DNA of 64,000 nt, taken from the NCBI RefSeq assembly GCF_014640335.1, contig NZ_BMGT01000001.1:868001-932000 (forward strand), in the 5' to 3' direction. This document shows, piece by piece, positions 7,064 to 15,132 of this stretch. The position numbers and the translations under genes were made by a program. This DNA comes from Edaphobacter dinghuensis (lineage in GTDB: Bacteria > Acidobacteriota > Terriglobia > Terriglobales > Acidobacteriaceae). Position 1 is the stretch's first letter, and each line of letters starts with the position of its first letter. The notes under the pieces were generated by a model, which saw only the letters and a program-made list of their open reading frames with translations, searched no databases and was not told the origin of the DNA.

Positions 7064-8539
7064 TTGGTAGCTCGGGCCGCAAAATTCGGGATTGCGATGT
7101 GCGCGCTTTTACTGGCGGGCGCAATCAGTAGCTGGGCGCAGGGAAGCGGGGCGACAGCTCTCTCTGTCGTGCGCGCTCCGGAGCTCGTTCGTTGTACGCC
7201 GATCAGCATGACACCGTGCCTCTCTGTGAGTGTTACGCCATCGAACGATGCGGGACAGCCTGTTGCTGTAGCGCTGCCGACGAAGGACCGATTGCTGCAG
7301 TCGGTGCAGGTCAATTCGAACGGAGAGACGATCGCTCCGTTTTATGTCTCTGCGGGTGCAGGCTCCGATGCGACCCGGCGGCCGAACATTGTGCTGATCG
7401 AGGTGGACATCAGCGGCAGCATGAACTCGCCGGTCGGCCCGGGAGTATCGCGCTTTGAGGCGGCGCGGACAGCGATTGCAAAGTATGTGGACAGCATGCA
7501 GGAGGGTGTCGATCAGATTGCGATCGTTCCCTTCGAGAGCCATCATGTTGTGCCGACGATTCGCGCAGCGGTCTTTACCGGCAGCCGAAGTGAAGCGATG
7601 GCGCAGTTGAAAGCGATGCCGCAGCCCGCCCCGAACAACAACACCGCGCTCTTTCAGGCGGTCTTTTCCGGCGTGCAGACGATGCAGGCCGAGATGGCGA
7701 CGCTAGTGAAGCCGGGAACGACGGCTGCGGACTTTCAGCCGCGAGTGATCGTCATGACGGACGGAAAAAACGAGGTGGCGCGCGGAGACGATGCCGATCT
7801 TCTCGATGGGCCGCTCGGTATGCAGCAGGCGGTGGCGAAGGTTGCGTCTTCGGGATTGGACGTGATCGGAATCGGCTTTGGTGACCGTAGCCAGATTGAT
7901 ACGCAAGCGCTGCAGCGGCTCTCCAAGCGCATCTTCCTGGCGACGACCGGGGACGAGCTGGTTCAGATCCTTCATGCGACTACGCCGTTGCAGTCGGCCA
8001 ATCTTCAGGTAACGTTTCTGTCTCCGTGGAGCGATCGCTCTTCGCTTGCATCGAGAGATCCGCAGTTCTCCTTTTCGTTGACGCTGCCCGATGGCCGCAA
8101 GTTGATGAGCGTGCCGGTACGTTATGTGACACCGGCGATGGGTACGCCGCTCTATGAGCGGACAGCAACTCCGGAAGAGATGACGGCCCTGATTGCTGTA
8201 AGGCCTGCGACCAGCTCCGGTTGGGACACGGTACTGCGAGGGCTGCTGGTCTTTGCCGGGTGCAGTACGCTGCTACTCCTGCTATGGCTTTGGGTTCCGC
8301 GGCTTATTTGGGGGAACGAATATGCGAGCGGCCTGGGCGCTGGCGATGGGGGCAGGCGTTGGGGCAAGGATACGGGAGTAAAGGCTTCAGCCGTTCAGAT
8401 GAGAACGGTGACGAATGCACCAGATGGCTTCGATGCGGATCAGCTACGAAGTAAGCAGCAGCGTTCCGCCGGACAGATTACCCAGGTACAGCCGAGAACA
8501 GAGTATTCCAAGGCTGAGATTGTAAGAGATACGCACTAA
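7064..8539 (+). CDS. Exported VWA-domain protein with C-terminal membrane anchor
   Basis: About 491 residues. TTG at 7064 is preferred because AGGAATGG lies just upstream and the product then begins with a clean signal peptide (VARAAKFGIAM, hydrophobic core, SSWAQ). An ATG at 7007 overlapping the FHA gene is also open. The von Willebrand A domain has an intact MIDAS: DISGS (Asp115, Ser117, Ser119), a threonine in NNNTAL and MTDGKNE. A transmembrane helix near residues 391-415 and a polar tail follow. Topology would place the VWA domain in the periplasm with a short cytosolic tail. It lies between the FHA gene and tssB, so it probably takes part in the envelope-spanning part of the T6SS (inference). 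Confidence 0.75.
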   Translation: MVARAAKFGIAMCALLLAGAISSWAQGSGATALSVVRAPELVRCTPISMTPCLSVSVTPSNDAGQPVAVALPTKDRLLQSVQVNSNGETIAPFYVSAGAGSDATRRPNIVLIEVDISGSMNSPVGPGVSRFEAARTAIAKYVDSMQEGVDQIAIVPFESHHVVPTIRAAVFTGSRSEAMAQLKAMPQPAPNNNTALFQAVFSGVQTMQAEMATLVKPGTTAADFQPRVIVMTDGKNEVARGDDADLLDGPLGMQQAVAKVASSGLDVIGIGFGDRSQIDTQALQRLSKRIFLATTGDELVQILHATTPLQSANLQVTFLSPWSDRSSLASRDPQFSFSLTLPDGRKLMSVPVRYVTPAMGTPLYERTATPEEMTALIAVRPATSSGWDTVLRGLLVFAGCSTLLLLLWLWVPRLIWGNEYASGLGAGDGGRRWGKDTGVKASAVQMRTVTNAPDGFDADQLRSKQQRSAGQITQVQPRTEYSKAEIVRDTH

Positions 8540-8580
8540 CCAGGCCAGCATAGTGCTGGGAAAGATGAAAGAGAGGAACG

Positions 8581-9081
8581 ATGCCGCTAGTCAAAGTAAT
8601 TCGCAAGGGAGTAACACCCTCGGTACGAAAGGTTCCTACATCGACGGCCGCTTTGATGCTGCCCATGACGATTGGGCGCGTAGGTAGCGAAGCCGGATCG
8701 GAAAACGAAGATCTCACCAAGGTCGAAGACCTGGGCGATGCTTTCAAGAAGTTTGAGCCGAAGCTTAACTTCAGAGGGAATGCGGGGCCGGAAGAGGCAG
8801 AGTTCCGTGCAGAGTTTCGCTTTCGCAGCATTAAGGACTTTGAGCCGGACAATCTGCAGAAGAAGCAGGAGATCAAGAATGCCGACGGCGAATCGGAGTA
8901 TCTCCGCAACGATCTGGCGGATTTGAAGACGAACATCGACCTGCTCTATCGCCTGAAAGACCGTTGGAAGCTGCCGACCGTGCGGCGCGCGTGGTCCAAC
9001 GAGGCACAGCGGAAAGAGATTATTACGGCACTTGGCAAGCTTCGCGGGGAACTTGAGCGCGTCGCACAGGGAGGAAAGTAA
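8581..9081 (+). CDS. tssB: T6SS contractile sheath small subunit TssB
   Basis: A 166-residue protein. The LPMTIGRVG segment near residue 27 corresponds to the 'lPM.i.vlG' motif at the start of TssB/VipA proteins, and a FRSIKDFEP segment matches the TssB 'F.sl.DF.P' motif. The C-terminal half is helical with many charges (LLYRLKDRWKLP), as in sheath small subunits. It is 2 bases from tssC, the invariant partner with which it forms the sheath. The sequence is divergent from proteobacterial TssB, so the call rests on the two motifs plus the fixed gene order. Confidence 0.8.
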   Translation: MPLVKVIRKGVTPSVRKVPTSTAALMLPMTIGRVGSEAGSENEDLTKVEDLGDAFKKFEPKLNFRGNAGPEEAEFRAEFRFRSIKDFEPDNLQKKQEIKNADGESEYLRNDLADLKTNIDLLYRLKDRWKLPTVRRAWSNEAQRKEIITALGKLRGELERVAQGGK

Positions 9082-9083
9082 TC

Positions 9084-10421
9084 ATGGCGACTGCACCCAT
9101 CACGACCAAAGTTACGACGGAGCAGATCATCGCTCAGTCGCCGGCGCACGAGCTGCTGCAGGATATCTTCGCCGATCTCCATCCCGCGCTTACCGATGAG
9201 AAGCGAGACATTGCCAGCATCTTTACCGCACAGTCTGCGAAGGACTTTCTTGCGCAGTTGATGAACTTCGAGCAATTGCTGAGCCCGGAAGACCACTATG
9301 ACACGACGGTCAAGAAGCTGCAGGCAAAGATCGACGATGCGGAGAGTGTGCGCGACGAGCTGCTGGCGCAGGTCTTTGAGGAGATTCGTCCGATCGAGCT
9401 GAGCTATCGGCAACTGCAGATGTTCTTTGAGAACACCAAGGTTAACGACGGCAAGGTACGCAAGCCAGTAGAGCTGTACCTCCTGAATGCCGATCCGAAG
9501 GCGATGCGGGACGTCTTCAGCATGAGTGTTGCCGCGATTGAAAATTTTGTAGTGCAGCGCAATGACAACTTCAACTTCCGCGACGACATCTGCAATCTTG
9601 TGGTGCCTGGCTTCTATCCGCAGCCGGTGCGAGAGAAGCTCGAGCAGATTGCAAATGCATGGGGAATGCTGCTGATCGGTGACCTCGACGATGAGAAGTC
9701 GTTCAAGAATGTCGAACGGAACTTCTTGCCCGGAGGCAAGTACGAGTTCTTGAAGCGGCCGGACGATGCCGCTGCTGCAGATGTGTGTTTGATGGGCTAC
9801 TTGCAACTGCGAGCACCGTACTGGTTTGAAAAGGATGAAGCAAAGGAAGGGCTGTACGGACCTCCCTCGATCGTCTTTGCAGGCGCTGTGGCACGTGCAG
9901 ACGATGCGCAGGGCATGGCGCAGGGGCCAGTCGGCTCGCGCTTCGGCAGAGTCGTTGGTGCCGAGAAGGCGCGCATCGAGCCGTTGATCGGAGAGATGGA
10001 GCACCTCAGCATGGAGAGGCAACTAATCCCCATCATTCGGGATGCGGACAACCATCTTTGCTTTTATGGCTGCAGAACGCAGGCAGACGATCCTTACGGC
10101 GTGCTGAAGTTCTTTACGTCGTACCGTATTCTGCGTTATCTCGAACGCTGCTGCCGCCACTATCTATTGCAGGTTGCAGGACAAGTGCTGACTCGCGATT
10201 TTATGGATCAGCAGATTGAGACGCCGTTGAAGCGGCTGCTGGATGAGCAGGTAGAACAGGGAACGATTATTGGTTACGACCTGTTCGTCGACAAGGACTC
10301 GAACAAACGGATGCAGGGCATTTGCGACATTACTTTGTCGGTGATGCCGACCGGACCGGCGGAGACATTTGTATTGAAGATCGATGTCCCCGACTTTAAC
10401 AAGCAGGCCAAAGAAGAGTAG
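9084..10421 (+). CDS. tssC: T6SS contractile sheath large subunit TssC (divergent)
   Basis: A 445-residue protein at the TssC position directly after tssB. It has the length and alternating alpha/beta layout of sheath large subunits, with a C-terminal region (RILRYLERCCRHYLLQVAG, then a long helix and a final strand pair) that fits the TssC end that interlocks with TssB. The proteobacterial LEasWRGL motif is not visible, as is also true of the TssC of Bacteroidetes-type systems. With TssB it should form the sheath that contracts to expel the Hcp tube and is recycled by ClpV. Confidence comes mostly from context and length. Confidence 0.75.
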   Translation: MATAPITTKVTTEQIIAQSPAHELLQDIFADLHPALTDEKRDIASIFTAQSAKDFLAQLMNFEQLLSPEDHYDTTVKKLQAKIDDAESVRDELLAQVFEEIRPIELSYRQLQMFFENTKVNDGKVRKPVELYLLNADPKAMRDVFSMSVAAIENFVVQRNDNFNFRDDICNLVVPGFYPQPVREKLEQIANAWGMLLIGDLDDEKSFKNVERNFLPGGKYEFLKRPDDAAAADVCLMGYLQLRAPYWFEKDEAKEGLYGPPSIVFAGAVARADDAQGMAQGPVGSRFGRVVGAEKARIEPLIGEMEHLSMERQLIPIIRDADNHLCFYGCRTQADDPYGVLKFFTSYRILRYLERCCRHYLLQVAGQVLTRDFMDQQIETPLKRLLDEQVEQGTIIGYDLFVDKDSNKRMQGICDITLSVMPTGPAETFVLKIDVPDFNKQAKEE

Positions 10422-10495
10422 ATCTGTGCGTGGCCCGGCTTCAATGGCTTCGTGTGACAAGGGACGGCAACGATGGACAGGGGAGCATTCCAAAG

Positions 10496-10975
10496 ATGAG
10501 GTTCAATATCTCAGCAGGAACCGCTGCGCGCCGCGCGGAGCAAGAGGAGCAGGAGCGCGAGAGTGCAGGGCCCCGTCCGCGGATCCATCTTCGTGGCGGC
10601 ACAGCGGCACGGATGGCGGAGAACGAAGCTCCTATTGCAGCGCAGCGCCCTTACAGCATGAGCATGCAGGCGCGAACAGGAAAGCCGTTTACTCTTGCCG
10701 ACGTTGCGGCGGAGAAGAAGAGTTCTTCGTCGCAGGAGCAGCAGAGCGTACCCGAAGATCGGCGGCGCGGCAACGCTATTTTGACATCGTCGTTTCGGCC
10801 TGCATCGAGGCCCGACAAGTTTTCTACCCCAACCGGGAATCATTCGGTTTTCGAAGAGGGTGTTCTACCCCGCAAATTTGACAAGGAGGCTCAGATACCG
10901 CCGAGATCTCCACTTCAAACCCTTCGAGATCTGTTTTCGCGTACGTTGCCGGAGCAGGACAAGAAGCAATCCTAA
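10496..10975 (+). CDS. Unrecognised disordered protein between tssC and hcp
   Basis: The chosen ATG at 10496 has GGGGAG nine bases upstream and gives 159 residues. An in-frame extension to 10430 is possible. The protein is rich in Arg, Glu, Gln, Ser and Pro, with no hydrophobic core or transmembrane segment. A short motif recurs: GTAARRAE near the start and GTAARMAE further on. I recognise no family. Its location inside the sheath-tube gene block suggests a T6SS-linked role, for example a linker, chaperone or regulatory substrate, but nothing in the sequence decides this. Confidence 0.55.
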   Translation: MRFNISAGTAARRAEQEEQERESAGPRPRIHLRGGTAARMAENEAPIAAQRPYSMSMQARTGKPFTLADVAAEKKSSSSQEQQSVPEDRRRGNAILTSSFRPASRPDKFSTPTGNHSVFEEGVLPRKFDKEAQIPPRSPLQTLRDLFSRTLPEQDKKQS

Positions 10976-11015
10976 TCGAGCATGGCAAATCTAAATTGAC
11001 CGCAAGGAGAACAAC

Positions 11016-11492
11016 GTGGCAACTCCCTATAGAACGACTGTGACAATCGACGGCACAAAGTTCAACGCCGTAACCACCAGCGTGAAGTTCACTACAGAGA
11101 AAGATCGCTCAGGCGTTGCGCAGATGGGCAGCCTCTCGACACGGATCCGCGTGTGGGCCGATCTGCATGACGACAAGAACATTCCTTTCTCGTCGATCAA
11201 ACAGTTCTTCGATCTGGCCAACGTAGTAACGCGAGACAAGATCAAGCCGATCAAGATCGAGTTCTGGAAAGACGAATCGCAGCAGGATGCTCTTTGCACC
11301 TACAGCTTTAATGGCTGGATTCGCCGTTTCGAAACGAGCAATCCTCTGGACTTTATCCCACGCTCGCAGGCAGCAAGCACGGAAGATCTGTTGACTGACG
11401 GCGCGGCACCCGACCTGAACCACATGCTGGTGCTTGACCTGGAGCCTGCGATGAATCAGCAGAATTTCCAAGACATCCGGATGAGCAACTAG
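11016..11492 (+). CDS. hcp: T6SS tube protein Hcp (copy 1)
   Basis: A 158-residue protein with a GTG start preceded by AAGGAGA. It shares most of its length with the next gene (TIDG.KF near the start, QMGSL, HDD.N.P, LANVVT.DK, K.EFWKD, DALC.YSF.GWI and LVLDLEP.. NQQNF). The all-beta pattern with one central helix fits Hcp-type tube proteins that stack as hexamers inside the sheath. It is closer in style to the Bacteroidetes-type needle protein than to proteobacterial Hcp. Compared with copy 2 it has about ten additional residues before the final strands. Assigned from fold pattern plus location between tssC and tssE. Confidence 0.72.
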   Translation: MATPYRTTVTIDGTKFNAVTTSVKFTTEKDRSGVAQMGSLSTRIRVWADLHDDKNIPFSSIKQFFDLANVVTRDKIKPIKIEFWKDESQQDALCTYSFNGWIRRFETSNPLDFIPRSQAASTEDLLTDGAAPDLNHMLVLDLEPAMNQQNFQDIRMSN

Positions 11493-11519
11493 ACCGATTT
11501 CAAGAAAAGGGAAAAATTT

Positions 11520-11969
11520 ATGGCGACCTCACCGTACCGCAGCACCTGCACGATCGACGGCAACAAGTTCGATTGCCTGTCGATCTCCGTATCCTTTGCA
11601 ACCGACAAGGACCGCGCCGGCATGCCTCAGATGGGCAGCCTGCAAACGAATATCCGCGCATATGTGGATTTTCACGACGACCAGAACATGCCCTACTCGA
11701 CGATGAACTCGCTCTTCGGTCTTGCCAATGTCGTGACCAAGGACAAGGTCAAAGACGTCAAGCTGGAGTTCTGGAAAGATGACTCGCATAACGACGCTCT
11801 TTGCAGCTACAGTTTCAAGGGCTGGATCAGCGGGTTTCACACGTTGAATCCTTACCAGAGCGATGACGCGGTGAAGTCGGGCGAGACCGGCATCAATCAC
11901 GTTCTTGTGCTGGACCTCGAGCCCTCCCTCAATCAACAGAACTTCAGCGAGATCAAGATCAGCAACTAG
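11520..11969 (+). CDS. hcp: T6SS tube protein Hcp (copy 2)
   Basis: A 149-residue paralogue of the preceding gene, 27 bases downstream, with an AAGGG-type ribosome site. The motifs QMGSL, HDDQN, LANVVTKDK, EFWKDDS and DALCSYSF are shared, while the N-terminal strands and the loop after HTLNPY differ. Tandem hcp genes in one operon may build a mixed tube, or one copy may be a cargo-bearing or secreted variant. Codon use looks like that of its neighbours, so an old duplication is more likely than recent transfer. Confidence 0.72.
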   Translation: MATSPYRSTCTIDGNKFDCLSISVSFATDKDRAGMPQMGSLQTNIRAYVDFHDDQNMPYSTMNSLFGLANVVTKDKVKDVKLEFWKDDSHNDALCSYSFKGWISGFHTLNPYQSDDAVKSGETGINHVLVLDLEPSLNQQNFSEIKISN

Positions 11970-12068
11970 CGAAACAGATTGCCTGTGAAGTCTTGCCTGC
12001 GGCCAATAGCCGCGGGCAGGCTTTGCTTGTTTCCAGATCGCACGACGAAATGCAAGGAGGGTGCGCCT

Positions 12069-12434
12069 ATGCCGTTTTTGTCCTTCCCTCTGCGTCTTCG
12101 AGAGGGCGGCACGCTTCATCGAACCGAAGAGTCTTCTGCACTGTTGTCGTTTCTGCAGACAATGGCGCTGACCCCTGGAGGTTCATGGGCCGCATGTCCA
12201 AACTTTGGATTTCGCGATCTTCTCGAATCCGGGAGGCAGCGCGCAGATTCACCGCGGCTCGCGATGGAACGTGCCAATCGCGCGTTTGACGATCTCGGCA
12301 TCACCGACTATCGCGTGCAGGAGATCGTACGCGAGAACGCGCAACGCACTGACTTCGATGTCTACTCCATCACGCTGGTTGCGACTCGCAGCGCGGAGAC
12401 GTACTCCACCCGCATCAGCACAGAATCTGTTTAA
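12069..12434 (+). CDS. tssE: T6SS baseplate protein TssE (gp25-like)
   Basis: A 121-residue protein with its ATG at 12069 behind AAGGAGG; an upstream ATG at 11979 lacks such support. It matches the size and position of TssE, the gp25-like baseplate wedge that nucleates sheath assembly. The LQTMALTPGGSW segment followed by CPNFGF corresponds to the GPW/gp25 'l.t..G......p.fG' core. It is followed after 20 bases by tssF, the usual wedge partner. Short and divergent, so the call depends partly on order. Confidence 0.72.
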   Translation: MPFLSFPLRLREGGTLHRTEESSALLSFLQTMALTPGGSWAACPNFGFRDLLESGRQRADSPRLAMERANRAFDDLGITDYRVQEIVRENAQRTDFDVYSITLVATRSAETYSTRISTESV

Positions 12435-12454
12435 GGCACCACCAGTGTAAGACG

Positions 12455-14161
12455 ATGACTTTTCAGCCGCCGACCATTCTCGATATCGACCGCAGCCTGC
12501 GCGACGACTTTCGCCGACGCGTGAAGGACTTCGGTATCTCTGTCGATGCAACGGACCCGGTGCTGGCTGTCCTGTTCCGAACCTTTGCGCAACAGATCGA
12601 GACTGTTTACGCGGACACCGGACGGATGCGGCAGTCGTTGCTGGACGAACTGATGGCTGGGCTTCAGCTTTCGCAGAGGCTTGCGCATCCAGCCCAGACG
12701 GTCGTTCGCTTCACTTCGCGCTCGCACCGCGCGAAGGTTTTGCGTGCAGGCACGGAGCTGAATGCAAAGGCCTCCACAGGGGAGCGGCTCACGTTTGGAC
12801 TGGATGCCACTATCCAGGTATCGGCAGCACGAATTGCGTTGGCGCTGGCATATCAAGACCAGCAGTTGCAGTTATTGCCCGGCGTAGAGACAGCAGAGTC
12901 TTTGCAACCTTATCGGCCTTCGATCGATCCGGTGAAGGTCAACCTGGGGGTACAGCCGGCGCTGTTAATTGCAATTGAGAACCTGCCTCCGACACTTCTT
13001 CGCCGGCATGCACTCTTTTTCGAGTTGGGGCCGGGCTCTTTTCTGCTGCGCGAGGCGCTTCGCAAAGAGCCATGGTGGATCTTCAACGAAGACGGAACGT
13101 TGGACGGTACGGGGTTGATGCGACCGCGACGCGCTAACAGCGGAGTCTACGAGTTGGGCTGGCAGCTAGAGGCGGACTGGACTGCGAAGAGCGAGCGGGA
13201 GTTGCCGGAGATTCCGGATGGGTTCTACTCCGGAAGGCAATTTATCTTTCCCGACATGTCGGAGGATCGCCGGCTGCTATGCCAGGTCCCAAAATTCCTG
13301 GATGGTGCGCTGGCAAAGATCTGCGGCCGGGACATGAGCAATTTTTTGAGCACGCCGAGAGTCTGGATCAAGATACCGCTTCCGCCGGGGATTCCCGCGT
13401 TGCGTAACGCCGTCAACGGCATCATGCTGCATGCGATGACGGCATCGAATGTCTTTTGCCGCAATCAGACGGTTCAATTTGAGCGCGATGGGCGATCCAT
13501 TCCAGTGGGGCACAACAGTGTTGGAGTACGCGAGATGCTGGTGGCTCCGCTATCGGTAAGCAGTTTGGCAAATGAGCCGTATGAGGCAGGGCTGCGGCCG
13601 CGCAGGGATGCATCGGTGGGCTGGTATGAGCTGCACAACGATCGATTGACGCTGCATCCTGGCATCGATCCGAATGGTCAGGCACAGACGGCGGCGAACG
13701 TGCGGCTATGGCTTACGAACGGGAGCCTCGGTAATCGCGTGGGACCGGGCGACATCACCGGTTTTGCCCACAGTGCAACCTTCGACGACATCAGCGTCAG
13801 CCATGTAACGGCTGCAGCAGGCGGCACCAACGGCGATGACTATCCAAGCACGCAGCGACGTTTTGCCGAAGCGTTGCTAAGCCGCGGAAGGATCGTCACC
13901 CGTGCAGACCTTGAGGCTTCGACGCTGAGCTTCGACCGAAGGATTCTTGCTGTCGAAGTACGTTCCCAGATCGAGCGGCAGCCTGAGGGCTTGAGGCGCA
14001 TGGAACGGCTTTGGGTGACGCTTGACGAAGATGGCTTCACGGAGCCCGAGGTCGAGCTGCCTGTGTTGCAGCAAGGACTTGAAAGCTATCTGAAGCAAAG
14101 ATTGATCCAGGGAATTCTGCTGGAGGTGCGGTTCGAATGGAGCGGAGGTACTGCTCCATGA
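12455..14161 (+). CDS. tssF: T6SS baseplate wedge protein TssF
   Basis: A 568-residue protein, close to the typical TssF length (about 580-630). The N-terminal region has the family feature of a long helix with a conserved acidic stretch (LFRTFAQQIETVYADTG and LLDELMAG). Mid-region and C-terminal features include the GDITGF strand and a final LRRMERLWVTLDE region. TssF forms the wedge with TssG and TssE around the VgrG hub. The stop codon overlaps the tssG start as ATGA, consistent with coupled, stoichiometric translation of the two partners. Confidence 0.85.
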   Translation: MTFQPPTILDIDRSLRDDFRRRVKDFGISVDATDPVLAVLFRTFAQQIETVYADTGRMRQSLLDELMAGLQLSQRLAHPAQTVVRFTSRSHRAKVLRAGTELNAKASTGERLTFGLDATIQVSAARIALALAYQDQQLQLLPGVETAESLQPYRPSIDPVKVNLGVQPALLIAIENLPPTLLRRHALFFELGPGSFLLREALRKEPWWIFNEDGTLDGTGLMRPRRANSGVYELGWQLEADWTAKSERELPEIPDGFYSGRQFIFPDMSEDRRLLCQVPKFLDGALAKICGRDMSNFLSTPRVWIKIPLPPGIPALRNAVNGIMLHAMTASNVFCRNQTVQFERDGRSIPVGHNSVGVREMLVAPLSVSSLANEPYEAGLRPRRDASVGWYELHNDRLTLHPGIDPNGQAQTAANVRLWLTNGSLGNRVGPGDITGFAHSATFDDISVSHVTAAAGGTNGDDYPSTQRRFAEALLSRGRIVTRADLEASTLSFDRRILAVEVRSQIERQPEGLRRMERLWVTLDEDGFTEPEVELPVLQQGLESYLKQRLIQGILLEVRFEWSGGTAP

Positions 14162-15108
14162 TGACTCCAAAACGAGCCTCGGCGATGGGTCTTCCACCGG
14201 TCAATGAGACGGCGGTTTTGCCGGTGATGCCAAATCTGGCTTCGGGCACGCATGCCTTTCGCCACTCGGCAGACTCGGCGATGGCATGTCTTGCGGCGAT
14301 GAGAATCTCTCCGTCGCGTATTCATCTGCGGCGCACGGGGCGAGAGGCGGTTCCGGACGGAACAGTTGTCGCGCAATCTCCGGCGCCCGGTGCGATGCTT
14401 GAACCGGATACGCAGATCTCTCTCGATGTCGCCGGATTGGGCTTCAATCATGCTTTGCCGGTCGGTATGTGGGACTCCGGCGGCGAGGCTGAGCCGGGGA
14501 CCAAGGAGCTGCTCGAAGGCATCGACGATCCTTTGGACAAGCTGACCCATTGGACTCGTGAAGGCGCGACTCTTTTTCGTCTCTCAAATACCGACAAGCT
14601 CGCCTGCGAGCGATGGATGGCGTTGTTTGGTGTGAACAGCGCAGACTGGCCGCGGGAGTTGTGGTTTCGGCTGTCGAGCCTGCTGGCACAGCTTCCGGCA
14701 CTTGCCTGCAGCGAAGAGGGAATGCGGCTGGTGCTCGGCGTGCTCTTTCAAATTCCGATTGAGAGTCTACGCTATCAACGATCGGTGGCGATGATTCATC
14801 GCGACAAGTCCACGCTGCTGGGTGTTAGAGCGAGCCGACTCGGCATCGATACGGTCGTCGGCGATGCGGTGGAAGACCTTGCGCATCTTCGAATCACGCT
14901 TGGCCCGGTTTCGCTCAAGACCTATGAAGCCTTTGCCGAAGGGGAACAGGCCCGGCTGTTGCGGCGCGCGTTCGATTTTCTGATGCCTGCATTTTTGGAC
15001 TACGAGATTGTGTGGACGGTCGCGGATGCGCAGCGGTGCCCCTGGCTGGGTATGGCGGAACGGAATAGCCGACTTGGCGTCAATATGTACCTGGGCGATG
15101 CCGTGTGA
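14158..15108 (+). CDS. tssG: T6SS baseplate protein TssG with PASTA-like N-terminal domain
   Basis: A 316-residue protein. The start at 14158 has GGAGGT 8 bases upstream and overlaps the tssF stop. Residues about 23-93 read as a PASTA repeat: VMPNLASG, an Ala-rich helix, then VPDGTVVAQSPAPGA and a closing ISLDV strand. The remainder is TssG: a helical middle (LFRLSN, ELWFRLSSLLAQLPAL), the RITLGPVSLKTYEAF strand, and a C-terminal LGMAERNSRLG followed by MYLG, matching the TssG C-terminal LG...LG motif. PASTA domains are known mainly from extracytoplasmic parts of kinases and penicillin-binding proteins, so their presence on a cytosolic baseplate protein is unusual. Confidence 0.8.
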   Translation: MMTPKRASAMGLPPVNETAVLPVMPNLASGTHAFRHSADSAMACLAAMRISPSRIHLRRTGREAVPDGTVVAQSPAPGAMLEPDTQISLDVAGLGFNHALPVGMWDSGGEAEPGTKELLEGIDDPLDKLTHWTREGATLFRLSNTDKLACERWMALFGVNSADWPRELWFRLSSLLAQLPALACSEEGMRLVLGVLFQIPIESLRYQRSVAMIHRDKSTLLGVRASRLGIDTVVGDAVEDLAHLRITLGPVSLKTYEAFAEGEQARLLRRAFDFLMPAFLDYEIVWTVADAQRCPWLGMAERNSRLGVNMYLGDAV

Positions 15109-15132
15109 GAGAGGACTTTGAGGTGAGACGGG

